A DNA stretch of 35,537 nt from Lunatibacter sp035460985 (GTDB lineage Bacteria > Bacteroidota > Bacteroidia > Cytophagales > Cyclobacteriaceae): contig DATHWC010000270.1 of the NCBI GenBank assembly GCA_035460985.1, forward strand, positions 1-35,537, read 5' to 3'. Position numbers and translations under genes: made by a program. The notes beneath the pieces are model-generated. The model searched no databases, was not told the origin of the DNA, and saw only the letters and a list, made by a program, of their open reading frames with translations. How positions within the stretch are numbered: position 1 is the first letter of the stretch; the number at the start of each line of letters is the position of its first letter. Below are positions 7,711-15,332 of the stretch, piece by piece.

Positions 7711-8138
7711 GGATTCTCCGTTATTTTTTTCTTTAGAAATACTTCTCCAGAACCCTGAAGGGCAATTCCCTCTTTAGTTGACTGGAATACATTGGCACTC
7801 TGAACGATCTCAGCCATTTGAAGCGCATACTCACTGTCACAACAGTTGTCGGTCCGTTTGATTTCCCTAACCGAGAAACCACCGCCTTGAGTGGCTGAAT
7901 ATTTTCCTACCAGGCGATTGATGTCTAATTGAAGAATAAACGTAGAATCGTTGATAAAAGTCAACTGATAAGGTACAGGACTTACCTTTGGTTCGGGGGT
8001 TCCTGGCGGTAAATACCCCGTCACTTCCCATTGGCTGTGTGCCAAAGATTCTAGAAGTTGGGGTTTATCTTCCAACTGGTCACAGGATAGCACTAGCAAT
8101 CCCGCTGTCAACAGGACAGGGGTAAAGGTTTTCCACAT
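7707..8138 (-). CDS. META/HslJ-like domain lipoprotein
   Basis: The start is placed at the ATG at 8138 (MWKTFTPVLLTAGLLVLSC) because it puts the lipobox LVLSC at normal distance; an in-frame ATG at 8165 would add nine residues. The mature part resembles META (DUF306/HslJ) domains: an early SQWEVTGYL, then YQLTFINDSTFILQLDINRLVGKYSA, an IKRTDNCCDSEY segment in the position of the family's T-x-x-A-C motif, and a final strand GIALQGSGEVFLKKK. The canonical GCN is replaced by DIN, so the match is distant. These domains sit in the envelope of many bacteria, and their function is poorly defined. It overlaps the next lipoprotein gene by four bases. Confidence 0.6.
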   Translation of the reverse strand: MWKTFTPVLLTAGLLVLSCDQLEDKPQLLESLAHSQWEVTGYLPPGTPEPKVSPVPYQLTFINDSTFILQLDINRLVGKYSATQGGGFSVREIKRTDNCCDSEYALQMAEIVQSANVFQSTKEGIALQGSGEVFLKKKITENP

Positions 8139-8268
8139 GGCAATAATAATTGGTTTAGCTTTCAAAAAAGAAGACGCAAAAACCTTACCTAATGCTACAG
8201 GAAAGAATAATAAATATTATGTCAGTCTCTCTTTGTAATGTACCGCTAGTAAAGAAATCAATTTTCGC

Positions 8269-9342
8269 TTAATCCAACTCGAAGGAAAAAGTAGCAAACT
8301 CGTCAGTTCCCCATGCTAAATGCCTCGTGCTGGGTGAGATTGCGAACAGAGGTGAATAAGTCTTAACCAAAACGGAATTCCCCTGAAACTCCAGCCATCT
8401 GAGCCAACCATCACCGCCATTGCCGTGCCAGCCTCCGCCTAGCGCTTGTGCATTGAAGGTCATTTGATGGACTTTTTTACCGGCTGCATTGGAATCTGTA
8501 CGGAACCCAACGTGACCTGACTTATCATCGGGTGCTCCGATATGACCGGAAAAAACCATCTGAATGTTCTTCGAAGGTTGTACCAGTTTTTCCCAAACAG
8601 CCTTCCCATAGTTCCTATCAGTAATGGGATAGCCTTCGGTCTCTATATGCTCACTGTTCCGGTTAAGGTATGAATGTGCCAAGAGAATTACCGTGTGATC
8701 TTGATATTCCTCTTTATTGACCGTCTGAATAGCCCAATGTAAGCTGGCCTCCCTCGGTGCAAATTCTAGCACCATAACTAAAAACTTCCTGCCTTCAGGA
8801 GAAATAAACTCATAGGTGGCATTGATAAGCGTAGGCATACCCGTCTCATCCAACGCCACATCCCGAATCATTTTTTGATTATGGTGGTTTTTTCCAATCG
8901 GGAAATAATCGTTATAGGAAGTTTGTCGGTTTTCTACATTGACTATTCCGAAATCATGGTTTCCGGTAGTGGCGATTACGGGAACATTCTTATCCAAAAT
9001 GGAAAATGAGCCAGAAACCGCCTCCCATTGTTGAGTTCCAGTCTGATTTGCAGCAACTCCGTCGGGGTTTACAAGTCCGTTTTGTTCTACCAAGTCTCCT
9101 ACCTGTAGAACCAACTTCACATTCAAGGGATCGATTTGTTCATCCAACCAATTGACCATCAAGTCAAATATTGGTTGATTTCGTTTGAATTTCATGTAGG
9201 ATTGGGTGTCCGGAATCAATACCAGTGACCAGGCATCGGGATTTTCCAAAGCTGGAGCTTTAAAGTCGCCATGTTGTGCAAATCCCCCATAGGTAAATAG
9301 GAGAAAAAATATAGCCAAAGGAAACACTGAGTATTTATTCAT
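8269..9342 (-). CDS. Secreted calcineurin-like metallophosphoesterase
   Basis: The 357-residue protein starts with a signal peptide (MNKYSVFPLAIFFLLFTYGG, cleavage after FAQ). The metal-binding motifs of the family are present in order: IPDTQ (Asp45), VGDLVEQNG (residues 81-89, GD-x-x-E instead of the usual GD-x-x-D), TTGNHDFG (residues 126-132), LLAHSYLN near 220 and FSGHIG near 265. It should therefore bind a dimetal centre and hydrolyse a phosphoester outside the cytoplasm; the substrate is unknown. The C-terminal 80 residues are beta-rich and may shape the active site. It is transcribed in the same direction as the lipoprotein pair downstream, with 130 bases between, so it may be a separate unit. 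Confidence 0.88.
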   Translation of the reverse strand: MNKYSVFPLAIFFLLFTYGGFAQHGDFKAPALENPDAWSLVLIPDTQSYMKFKRNQPIFDLMVNWLDEQIDPLNVKLVLQVGDLVEQNGLVNPDGVAANQTGTQQWEAVSGSFSILDKNVPVIATTGNHDFGIVNVENRQTSYNDYFPIGKNHHNQKMIRDVALDETGMPTLINATYEFISPEGRKFLVMVLEFAPREASLHWAIQTVNKEEYQDHTVILLAHSYLNRNSEHIETEGYPITDRNYGKAVWEKLVQPSKNIQMVFSGHIGAPDDKSGHVGFRTDSNAAGKKVHQMTFNAQALGGGWHGNGGDGWLRWLEFQGNSVLVKTYSPLFAISPSTRHLAWGTDEFATFSFELD

Positions 9343-9478
9343 AGGAATTGGGTTTAGACAATTTATTTGAGTTAACGGAATAAATATACAAACTCCTTCC
9401 TATTTTTCCCCAACAAGAAATTATCATTTTAAAAATGATATGCCACAATTAAAATCAAATGCCCTACAACCATTTCAT

Positions 9479-9510
9479 AAAAAATCCCCAACAGATTGAA
9501 CTGTTGGGGA
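9479..9510 (-). terminator. Rho-independent terminator on the minus strand
   Basis: A 10-bp perfect stem (9485-9494 with 9501-9510) and a 6-nt loop are followed, reading on the minus strand, by six T residues. It lies 35 bases past the stop of the gene at 9546-10595 and should end that transcript. Confidence 0.85.
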
Positions 9511-9545
9511 GAATGACGTTTACACTAGCAAGCCTATAGCCTAAA

Positions 9546-10595
9546 TCAATTGTTTAAATTGATAACCATCTTACCCAAGGACACTACTACTTTTAATAGC
9601 CTGTCATGAATGTTTTTACGCGCATCAGGGAATGAAGTACGGTTGTAGCAGTCAATAAAATCACTCAAATGTAGAAATAGCTTACTTCCTCCATCTGCCA
9701 GCTCTACGCTAATCTTGAGTCCGCTGGTAAATTCCAGCTGTACCAGATCCATGGGGCCAAGTTCCGGAGGTCCTTTGCGACCCGTTAGTTTATTTTGAAA
9801 AAGCTCCTTCTTGTAATCTGAAATCGTCACGAGCTCTTCATTGATACTGTCAGAAGGAGCTTTTAGACGAAATCGGTCAAAAACCTTTTTGTTTTGCCCC
9901 TCAGAAGAGATATTAAAGGTCTTTTCTCCATAGAGCTTATACATTATTTGCAGATCTACATGTTGAAAATAGATACTTGACTCCCTTTTGACGAGTCGGG
10001 TTACCATATCCAAAACGAACAAAATACAAGCCTTTGTATTTTCCTCTGGATCCGTGTTCAATAGAATATGATTTCTATCGTCACAGGCCAATGCTGTCAA
10101 TCCGCTTTCCTGTTCCTTTTCCAAGGCAGCTTTCAGAGGCGTATAGCCCACATGGGATTCCCTATATCTACCTTCATTTCTGATGACAATCTTATCTATT
10201 TGCTGGGAAAGTATATTCCCTTTTATTACAGTCTTTTCCTTGGCTTCATCGGGACCATTAGCAGTCAGAAAATGGTCTACCAACAAGGCCGCCTGTTGGT
10301 GTGCATTAAGTACCAAAAATTTGCCTTCTCCGTTGAGGTAGCCGATAATCATTCTTTCCAAGGCGTTGTCGAAACCTAAAACAAAATCTAATTCACGCTC
10401 TTTGGCAACTTCTCCCATAGGTAGAAGAAACTTAAAATTCAGATTCTCATCATCTACCTTCTCCGGATCATAATAGCGGATTTCTCCTTCAATGTCTTTC
10501 AACAGATCATCTAATGCAAGGGATTTAGCATGTTGGGGAAGATACAATATTCCTTTAATTTTTCTTCCTTCATTAGAATCTTCAATATTTTCCAT
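9546..10595 (-). CDS. Degenerate phosphohexomutase-like protein (probable pseudoenzyme)
   Basis: Although no active-site motif is intact, the 349-residue protein follows domains 2 to 4 of the alpha-D-phosphohexomutase family (PgcA-type phosphoglucomutases) in order. GILYLPQHAK (residues 15-24) fits the domain 2 opening. LDFVLGFDNALERMIIGYL (69-87) fits the metal loop, where TDPDADR has become FDNALER, losing two of three Asp ligands. LNAHQQAALLVDHFL (96-110) fits the LTGNQTGALLL segment. KTVIKGNILS (121-130) and VGYTPLKAALEK (149-160) fit the domain 3 motifs. VELADGGSKLFLHL (297-310) sits where RPSGTEPKIKFY binds phosphate. Domain 1, with the phosphoserine loop, is absent. I infer a non-catalytic homolog with a structural or regulatory role. 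The gene is monocistronic, with its own terminator. Confidence 0.7.
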   Translation of the reverse strand: MENIEDSNEGRKIKGILYLPQHAKSLALDDLLKDIEGEIRYYDPEKVDDENLNFKFLLPMGEVAKERELDFVLGFDNALERMIIGYLNGEGKFLVLNAHQQAALLVDHFLTANGPDEAKEKTVIKGNILSQQIDKIVIRNEGRYRESHVGYTPLKAALEKEQESGLTALACDDRNHILLNTDPEENTKACILFVLDMVTRLVKRESSIYFQHVDLQIMYKLYGEKTFNISSEGQNKKVFDRFRLKAPSDSINEELVTISDYKKELFQNKLTGRKGPPELGPMDLVQLEFTSGLKISVELADGGSKLFLHLSDFIDCYNRTSFPDARKNIHDRLLKVVVSLGKMVINLNN

Positions 10596-10886
10596 TCGTA
10601 TATAGTTGTATTATTTCTAGAGAGAACCTGAATCGGTTGGGATTTGTGGACTTTCCTCGACTTGGAGGACAAACTTTTGCTAAAATTATGTTCTTAAGCG
10701 TTAGAAAGCAAATGAAACATTATTGCCCTGCCCCAAAAACGAACTAAATCCGGCGGAGATTTATCTGCCATTTGTAATTAGCACCTTTTGTTAATTTCCG
10801 AAATGAACCATAGTCCATATGTCTATTTTACAGTAACTATTAAGACAATATAACGTGAATTAATCAAAATTCAATTAAAAATTGAC
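10596..10886. other. Divergent intergenic region, no recognised element
   Basis: This region lies between the divergent pseudo-phosphohexomutase and YdjC-family genes and should contain both promoters. No clear TAnnTTTG element at a suitable distance, hairpin or small gene was found. Confidence 0.5.
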
Positions 10887-11888
10887 ATGAAAAAAACATC
10901 TTTTGGATTTTACTATTTAGTAGCATTTTTGCTGATTAGCCAGAACAGTTTCTCCCAAACCTACGCTGAAAAACTAGGTTACCCCAAAGACGCCAAGGTG
11001 ATTATTTTTCACGTTGACGATGCGGGCATGTCCTACGAAGCAAACGATGGAACTATTCTATCCATGGACCAAGGTGCGGCCAATTCCTGTTCGGTCATGA
11101 TGCCCTGTTCGTGGGTTCCCGATTACTTTTCCTACCTTAAAGACCATCCCGACACAGATGCGGGCGTGCACCTCACCCTAACCTCTGAATGGAAAGGGTA
11201 TCGCTGGGCACCTGTTTCCGGAGGCTTGGCAACACCTACTTTGGTAGACACCCACGGCTACTTATGGCCGTCTGTTCGGGATGTGGTTACACACGGCGAT
11301 CCTGAGGAACTTTATAGTGAAATTAAGGCCCAGGTGGACAAATTCATAGCCATGGGGTTTCAACCAACGCATTTGGATTCCCATATGGGTACCCTTTTCG
11401 CCAGTGAAGCCTTTCTTAAAAAGTATCTGCAAATGGGTATGGAGTACCAAATACCTGTGATGTTTCCCGGAGGTCATGCTACTTGGATACAGCAGGAAAG
11501 TAATGCTTCCTCATTGAATGTAGAACAGTTGCAAGCTATCGGTAAAACACTTTGGGATGCGGGTCTACCTGTACTTGACGATCTCCATACCGACAGTTAT
11601 AGCTGGAAAATAGATCCATCCATCGAAGGTGACGACGACAAAATCCAGGCATACAAAACAGATAAATTTATAGAAACGGTACGCATGCTGCAACCGGGTG
11701 TGACGCAAATCATTCTCCATGCAACAAATTCAACTCCGCATTTTGAGCTAATTTCTCCAAGTGCTTCCCTACGGAAAGGGGACATGCTGGCTATGATGGA
11801 TCCCAAGTTTCAGCAATTTCTTGTTGACGAAGGCATCATTTTGACTACATGGAGAGAGCTTATGGAGCGAAGAAAGCAGGTGAAGTGA
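10887..11888 (+). CDS. Secreted YdjC/ChbG family carbohydrate deacetylase
   Basis: The 333-residue product has a signal peptide (MKKTSFGFYYLVAFLLISQN, cleavage near SFSQ) and the metal-dependent deacetylase motifs of the YdjC/ChbG family. These are IIFHVDDAGMS with the Asp pair at 44-45, DAGVHLTLTSEW with His95, and QPTHLDSHMGTLF with His162 and His166. ChbG removes one acetyl group from chitooligosaccharides; the extracytoplasmic location and lower similarity here mean the substrate could be another acetylated sugar. The late segment PGVTQIILHATN carries another conserved His. It stands alone, followed by a repeat-rich non-coding region. Confidence 0.88.
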   Translation: MKKTSFGFYYLVAFLLISQNSFSQTYAEKLGYPKDAKVIIFHVDDAGMSYEANDGTILSMDQGAANSCSVMMPCSWVPDYFSYLKDHPDTDAGVHLTLTSEWKGYRWAPVSGGLATPTLVDTHGYLWPSVRDVVTHGDPEELYSEIKAQVDKFIAMGFQPTHLDSHMGTLFASEAFLKKYLQMGMEYQIPVMFPGGHATWIQQESNASSLNVEQLQAIGKTLWDAGLPVLDDLHTDSYSWKIDPSIEGDDDKIQAYKTDKFIETVRMLQPGVTQIILHATNSTPHFELISPSASLRKGDMLAMMDPKFQQFLVDEGIILTTWRELMERRKQVK

Positions 11889-12128
11889 TTGGGTGATCTG
11901 TGATGTGATGATCGAAAATGTGTTTGATTTGGGATTTTAGATTTAGGATTTCAGATTTGAGATTTAGGATTTTTAATTAGAAACTAGAATTATAGGAAAG
12001 ATGATTTAGATTCAAGTATGAAAGGTGGGACATTGAATATTGAAAAAGTAGTTATTTACCTATTTTAAACTAAATCACTAGATCACTCCATCACCAAATC
12101 ACTGGTTCTAAGGATTTAGGATTTAAAA
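11885..12128. repeat. Degenerate 7-8 bp repeat arrays in inverted arrangement
   Basis: The left end (11885-11911) is a run of GTGAT-type units and the right end (12073-12105) is a run of ATCACTNN units. These two are imperfect inverted repeats of each other. Inside the left end lies a period-7 GATTTNN array (about 11930-11975), and two more copies of GATTTAG/GATTTAA lie just outside the right end (12114-12127). The central 90 bases contain no recognisable gene. The architecture recalls the repeats around the four-helix-bundle gene at 1173, but without a gene. Confidence 0.7.
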
Positions 12129-12384
12129 CGAGGACTGTAAACCAAAAATCTCTATTTGAAAAAATACGAACAAACCGTCCTTGATGGGTGGAAGAGCGGC
12201 GATGAATGGATTTAAATTTTTTGTTGGGCATGGGTTGGAATTGCTGGCCTGTAGGGTTGGGAACAGGAGATTTTGGAAGAACATCCCGATTTTGAAAAAA
12301 AGGTATCAAAGCATCTCATTGGTACGCACACCTCCGACTCATAATCACTGCCGTAATTCATGCAGCCTGATTGGAAATGTCCTT
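12129..12384. other. Non-coding or decayed stretch
   Basis: No convincing gene is present. Short open frames on both strands lack family-like patterns. A 29-codon frame between two stops (12255-12344, plus strand) reads somewhat like a protein tail and might be a gene remnant, but it cannot be assigned. Confidence 0.4.
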
Positions 12385-12807
12385 TTATTCCAATTCCGCC
12401 AAAAGATCGACTGGGTTATATAGTGGTAAATACGGGGAAGATAATTTGAGAAACTCTTTGTCTGATGTCACTATTGCATCCATTTCATGTTCTAAGGCAA
12501 TAAAATAATGAATGGCATCTTCAATGTCCTTTTGATCCGATTTTAAGGCATTCAAAACGGTTTTGCGACTACCTTCCAAAAGTTCAAATTTCAAAATAAC
12601 CATCTCCAAAATACGCTTGGTAACTTCAACCCCTTTTACGCTGGTCAAATAATAAGAACAAATCTGAAGAATGGATAGGGTTATAAACCCTTGAATTGTT
12701 TTATCATCAACGAAGCTAAACAACCTCTCTACTTTTTCTGGCTGTGAGCTCCGATCTAGAAAAAAATCTAAGAGAACATTGGCATCAAACAGGATTCTGT
12801 TCGTCAT
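12385..12807 (-). CDS. PIN-domain toxin (VapC-like RNase)
   Basis: The 140-residue protein has the PIN-domain layout: RILFDANVLLDFFLDR with Asp8, a middle LSILQICSYYL helix, KSDQKDIEDAIHYFIALEHEMDAIVTSD with acidic residues near 94-97, and Asp116. The glutamate that many VapC proteins carry in the second motif is Gln48 here, as far as can be judged without an alignment. PIN toxins cleave RNA, often tRNA or rRNA, when freed from their antitoxin. The gene overlaps the antitoxin frame by 23 bases, in the usual antitoxin-first order. It sits beside repeat-rich accessory DNA, which fits a horizontally acquired module. Confidence 0.82.
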   Translation of the reverse strand: MTNRILFDANVLLDFFLDRSSQPEKVERLFSFVDDKTIQGFITLSILQICSYYLTSVKGVEVTKRILEMVILKFELLEGSRKTVLNALKSDQKDIEDAIHYFIALEHEMDAIVTSDKEFLKLSSPYLPLYNPVDLLAELE

Positions 12808-13057
12808 ATTCTTCTGATTTTACTTTATAATATTCCTTTTTAAAATCAAAATCGGTTGGGAAATCAACCTTGGATTTTGGCAGTGTTTTCACAAATTCCA
12901 CTAGAGACATTTCTTTGGGAAACTTGGAAGGGTGCCTTAACAATTCCTCAAAATGTTCCTCTACCAGACTAGAGATACTGGTCTCTTGAAGATCTGCGTA
13001 TTTTTTCATTTTCCGGATCAGGTCTTCCTTGACCGTAATATTTAGTCGCTTTTTCAT
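12785..13057 (-). CDS. Ribbon-helix-helix-type antitoxin of the PIN toxin
   Basis: The start is set at the ATG at 13057 (MKKRLNITVKEDL); the longer frame to 13120 would run through the promoter and operator. The 90-residue product begins with a short beta strand (LNITV) followed by two helices (LIRKMKKYADLQ and SISSLVEEHFEELL), the pattern of a ribbon-helix-helix DNA-binding domain. The acidic C-terminus (about residues 65-90) would bind and block the toxin. It overlaps the toxin by 23 bases. Two ATACGTAT octamers just upstream are a likely operator for autorepression by the complex. Confidence 0.8.
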   Translation of the reverse strand: MKKRLNITVKEDLIRKMKKYADLQETSISSLVEEHFEELLRHPSKFPKEMSLVEFVKTLPKSKVDFPTDFDFKKEYYKVKSEEYDEQNPV

Positions 13058-13076
13058 AGGTATTTTCCGAACAATT

Positions 13077-13116
13077 ATACGTATAAAGTTAGTAAATACG
13101 TATGGTAAAATCAACC
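13077..13116 (-). promoter_or_regulatory. Promoter and twin-octamer operator of the toxin-antitoxin operon
   Basis: Two exact copies of the self-complementary octamer ATACGTAT lie at 13077-13084 and 13096-13103, 19 bp apart (about two helical turns). Between them, on the minus strand, is TAACTTTA (13084-13091), a near match to the TAnnTTTG -7 element, with TTG of a -33 element near 13113-13115. Binding at both octamers would bracket the -7 element. Confidence 0.65.
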
Positions 13117-13340
13117 TCAATAGTTATTAATTATCCAGTGGCATCAATTACATTTTTTCGAGCATGTCTCTGATTGACAGATAACAAAATCTGAACCTGG
13201 GTAAACCTAATTTGTATATTTTCGGTCAAGTTTTCCTTAACAAGTAGAGAAAGTCTCCTCCCCGCAGAAATTATATACCTTTTTGACTTCTCTTTTTTTC
13301 CCGATATAAAAAATAAAATAATTTTTTAGTTTAAAAATAA

Positions 13341-13358
13341 ACTCTACATTTGTAGAGT
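13341..13358 (+). promoter_or_regulatory. BlaI/MecI-type operator overlapping the -7 element
   Basis: ACTCTACA-TT-TGTAGAGT is a perfect 8+8 palindrome with the TACAnnTGTA core recognised by BlaI/MecI repressors. It contains TACATTTG (13345-13352), an exact TAnnTTTG -7 element, so repressor and RNA polymerase would compete. A partial half-site, CGTAGAG, follows at 13371-13377, just before the regulator's start. Confidence 0.85.
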
Positions 13359-13379
13359 AAAATACATAATCGTAGAGCG

Positions 13380-13751
13380 ATGAGGTTATCAAAGTCAGAA
13401 GAGGAACTCATGGAACTTATCTGGAGACAAGATAAGGTTTTCGTGAAAGACCTCATTGAGAAATACCCAGATCCTAAACCCGCAACAACAACCATTTTAA
13501 CACTGTTGAAAAGGATGCAGGAGAAGGGTTTTGTTGCGTATCGTACAATTGGTAACTCACGGGAATATTATCCCTTGGTCTATAAAGTGGATTACTTTTC
13601 CAAGCATGTAAATGGCTTGATTGAAAACTACTTTGACAATTCTCCCATGCAGTTTGCCTCATTCTTTACCACGGCAACAAATCTTACCAAGGCTGAATTG
13701 GCGGACCTGAGAAAAATTGTGGACCTAGAAATCAAAAGGAAGAAAAAATGA
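13380..13751 (+). CDS. BlaI/MecI/CopY family transcriptional repressor
   Basis: The 123-residue protein has the winged-helix domain of the family. The opening LSKSEEELMELIW, the recognition region KPATTTILTLLKRMQEKGFV (about residues 33-52) and the wing NSREYYPLV are all present, followed by a dimerisation tail. Its relatives repress beta-lactamase or other operons and are inactivated by proteolysis when a partner M56 protease senses a signal. The start codon lies 22 bases after a perfect family-type operator, so autoregulation is expected. The stop overlaps the M56 gene by four bases (ATGA), so the two are translationally coupled. The genes it controls besides its own operon are not visible here. 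Confidence 0.92.
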   Translation: MRLSKSEEELMELIWRQDKVFVKDLIEKYPDPKPATTTILTLLKRMQEKGFVAYRTIGNSREYYPLVYKVDYFSKHVNGLIENYFDNSPMQFASFFTTATNLTKAELADLRKIVDLEIKRKKK

Positions 13752-15148
13752 CAACCTACCTTATAAAAACAGTTTTGTGCTCTGCCCTATTTGCTTTGTT
13801 CTACAAAGCAGTGTTAGAAAAAGAAAATATGCATCGGTTTAACAGGTTTTATCTGGTAGGCAGTTTGGCATTTTCAATCCTAGTGCCGTTTATTATCTTC
13901 CATCAAGTGGTCCAACATCTGCCTATTATGGAAAATGTTCAGATCGAAACACTATCTTTTTCTGAAAATGGAGCAGTTGAGGCTGCGATGGTAGCAGACG
14001 AAATAAATTACATGCTCCTAATTTTTTTAACCGTTTATGTAACTATCGTAACGATGTTATTCTTCCGGTTTATCACAAACCTAAAGGCGATACTGCATAG
14101 GGCATGGACAAATACCACGATCCCGTTTAAAAATTCCAAGATTGTTCTTATTGATCAGGACGTGACTCCCCATAGCTTTTTAGATTATATATTCGTCAAT
14201 ACAGATGCATATAATAACGGAAATATTCATCAAGAAATATTAATTCATGAACTCGCCCATGTAAAGCAAAAACACTCCTGGGACATTCTATTTTTTGAAA
14301 TTATGCAGATTTTATATTGGTTCAATCCGGTTCTTTTCCTCTATAGAAGAGCCATTTTTCTGAACCACGAATTTCTGGCCGACCAAGAAGTAATCAATAA
14401 GAATACAGATCTCCGGGCCTATCAGCTATTGCTTATTGAAAAAGTAAGTCAGCAAGCAAGTTCATGTATCAGCAGTCAATTCAACTATTCCATAACTAAA
14501 CAACGACTAATTATGATGACAACCCCTAAATCATTCCGAAAAAGCCTGTGCAAACAATTGGCGATTATTCCTGTTCTGGGGATTTCCCTCTGTTTATTTA
14601 GTACAACAATTGTCGCCCAAGAGACGAGCGAGACTACAAAGCCAAAGCAAATGGAAGTCCAATCCACCAAAGATGGCATCACCGACAAGCAGCTTTCCGA
14701 GTTTAATGACTTGGTGGATAAAGTGAAAAATGAGAAGGGCCGGCCAGAATTCAACAAATTGTCCCAACAGGAGAGAAAGAAATTGGAGACCTTATACCTA
14801 GGGATGAGTGAAGAACAACAGAAAAATCACCAGGTAAAATTAATGCCTATGCCAGAACCTTTACCAAAATCCATCCCCACCCAAAATCAAATAGAATCCT
14901 GGAAAGACGCTGACATGTATGGAGTTTGGATAGATGGTAAAAGAATTGCAAATATGGATTTGAATAACTACAGCCATACTGATTTCGCCCAATTGTTTGT
15001 AAGTAAATTGGAGAAGAATGCCGTTAATTACGGTAAGCATTATTTTCAGGTAAACTTAATGACAATTGACCACTATGATGCCTATTTAAAGAGGGCTCAA
15101 GAAAATAAGGAGAAATACCTTATCGGTTACCGTATGGATAAAAATTAA
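13748..15148 (+). CDS. M56 family (BlaR1/MecR1-like) membrane metallopeptidase
   Basis: The 466-residue protein has N-terminal membrane segments (about residues 2-20, 36-54 and 87-108). A cytosolic zinc protease site follows, with HELAH at 167-171 and the downstream NHEFLAD Glu208 as probable third ligand. Another membrane segment (about 270-290, ending in VAQ) leads to an exported C-terminal region of about 175 residues, rich in charged and Gln residues. It lacks the penicillin-binding sensor domain of BlaR1 and has no TonB domain, so its stimulus is unknown. By analogy it should cleave, directly or indirectly, the BlaI-like repressor encoded just upstream, with which it shares a 4-base overlap. 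Confidence 0.9.
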   Translation: MTTYLIKTVLCSALFALFYKAVLEKENMHRFNRFYLVGSLAFSILVPFIIFHQVVQHLPIMENVQIETLSFSENGAVEAAMVADEINYMLLIFLTVYVTIVTMLFFRFITNLKAILHRAWTNTTIPFKNSKIVLIDQDVTPHSFLDYIFVNTDAYNNGNIHQEILIHELAHVKQKHSWDILFFEIMQILYWFNPVLFLYRRAIFLNHEFLADQEVINKNTDLRAYQLLLIEKVSQQASSCISSQFNYSITKQRLIMMTTPKSFRKSLCKQLAIIPVLGISLCLFSTTIVAQETSETTKPKQMEVQSTKDGITDKQLSEFNDLVDKVKNEKGRPEFNKLSQQERKKLETLYLGMSEEQQKNHQVKLMPMPEPLPKSIPTQNQIESWKDADMYGVWIDGKRIANMDLNNYSHTDFAQLFVSKLEKNAVNYGKHYFQVNLMTIDHYDAYLKRAQENKEKYLIGYRMDKN

Positions 15149-15182
15149 AGACGGGTCAATTTCCGCAAATGAGTTGACTTAA

Positions 15183-15208
15183 AAAGCCTCGGATGGATCC
15201 GGGGCTTT
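15183..15208 (+). terminator. Probable terminator after the BlaI/M56 operon
   Basis: AAAGCCTCGGAT pairs with ATCCGGGGCTTT across a very short loop, with one G-U wobble. It lies 35 bases after the M56 stop codon. The following T run is broken (TTTGGTTTGTTT), so efficiency is uncertain. Confidence 0.6.
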
Positions 15209-15332
15209 GGTTTGTTTACCTCTAAACTCAACCTTCACTATCACCAAGGGTGCGAAATATCTACCACTAATGGTGTAGAAGCAAAGTACAAGGGATTGAA
15301 GTCGTCCTTTATCTTAAAAGGCAGGATATACG

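Noticed and set aside
12091..12309. 72-residue minus-strand frame
   Set aside because: Low-complexity composition, overlaps the repeat array, no recognisable domain or start signal.
12255..12344. 29-codon plus-strand frame between stops (reads like EILEEHPDFEKKVSKHL)
   Set aside because: It looks protein-like but is too short, has no start and matches no family I recognise.
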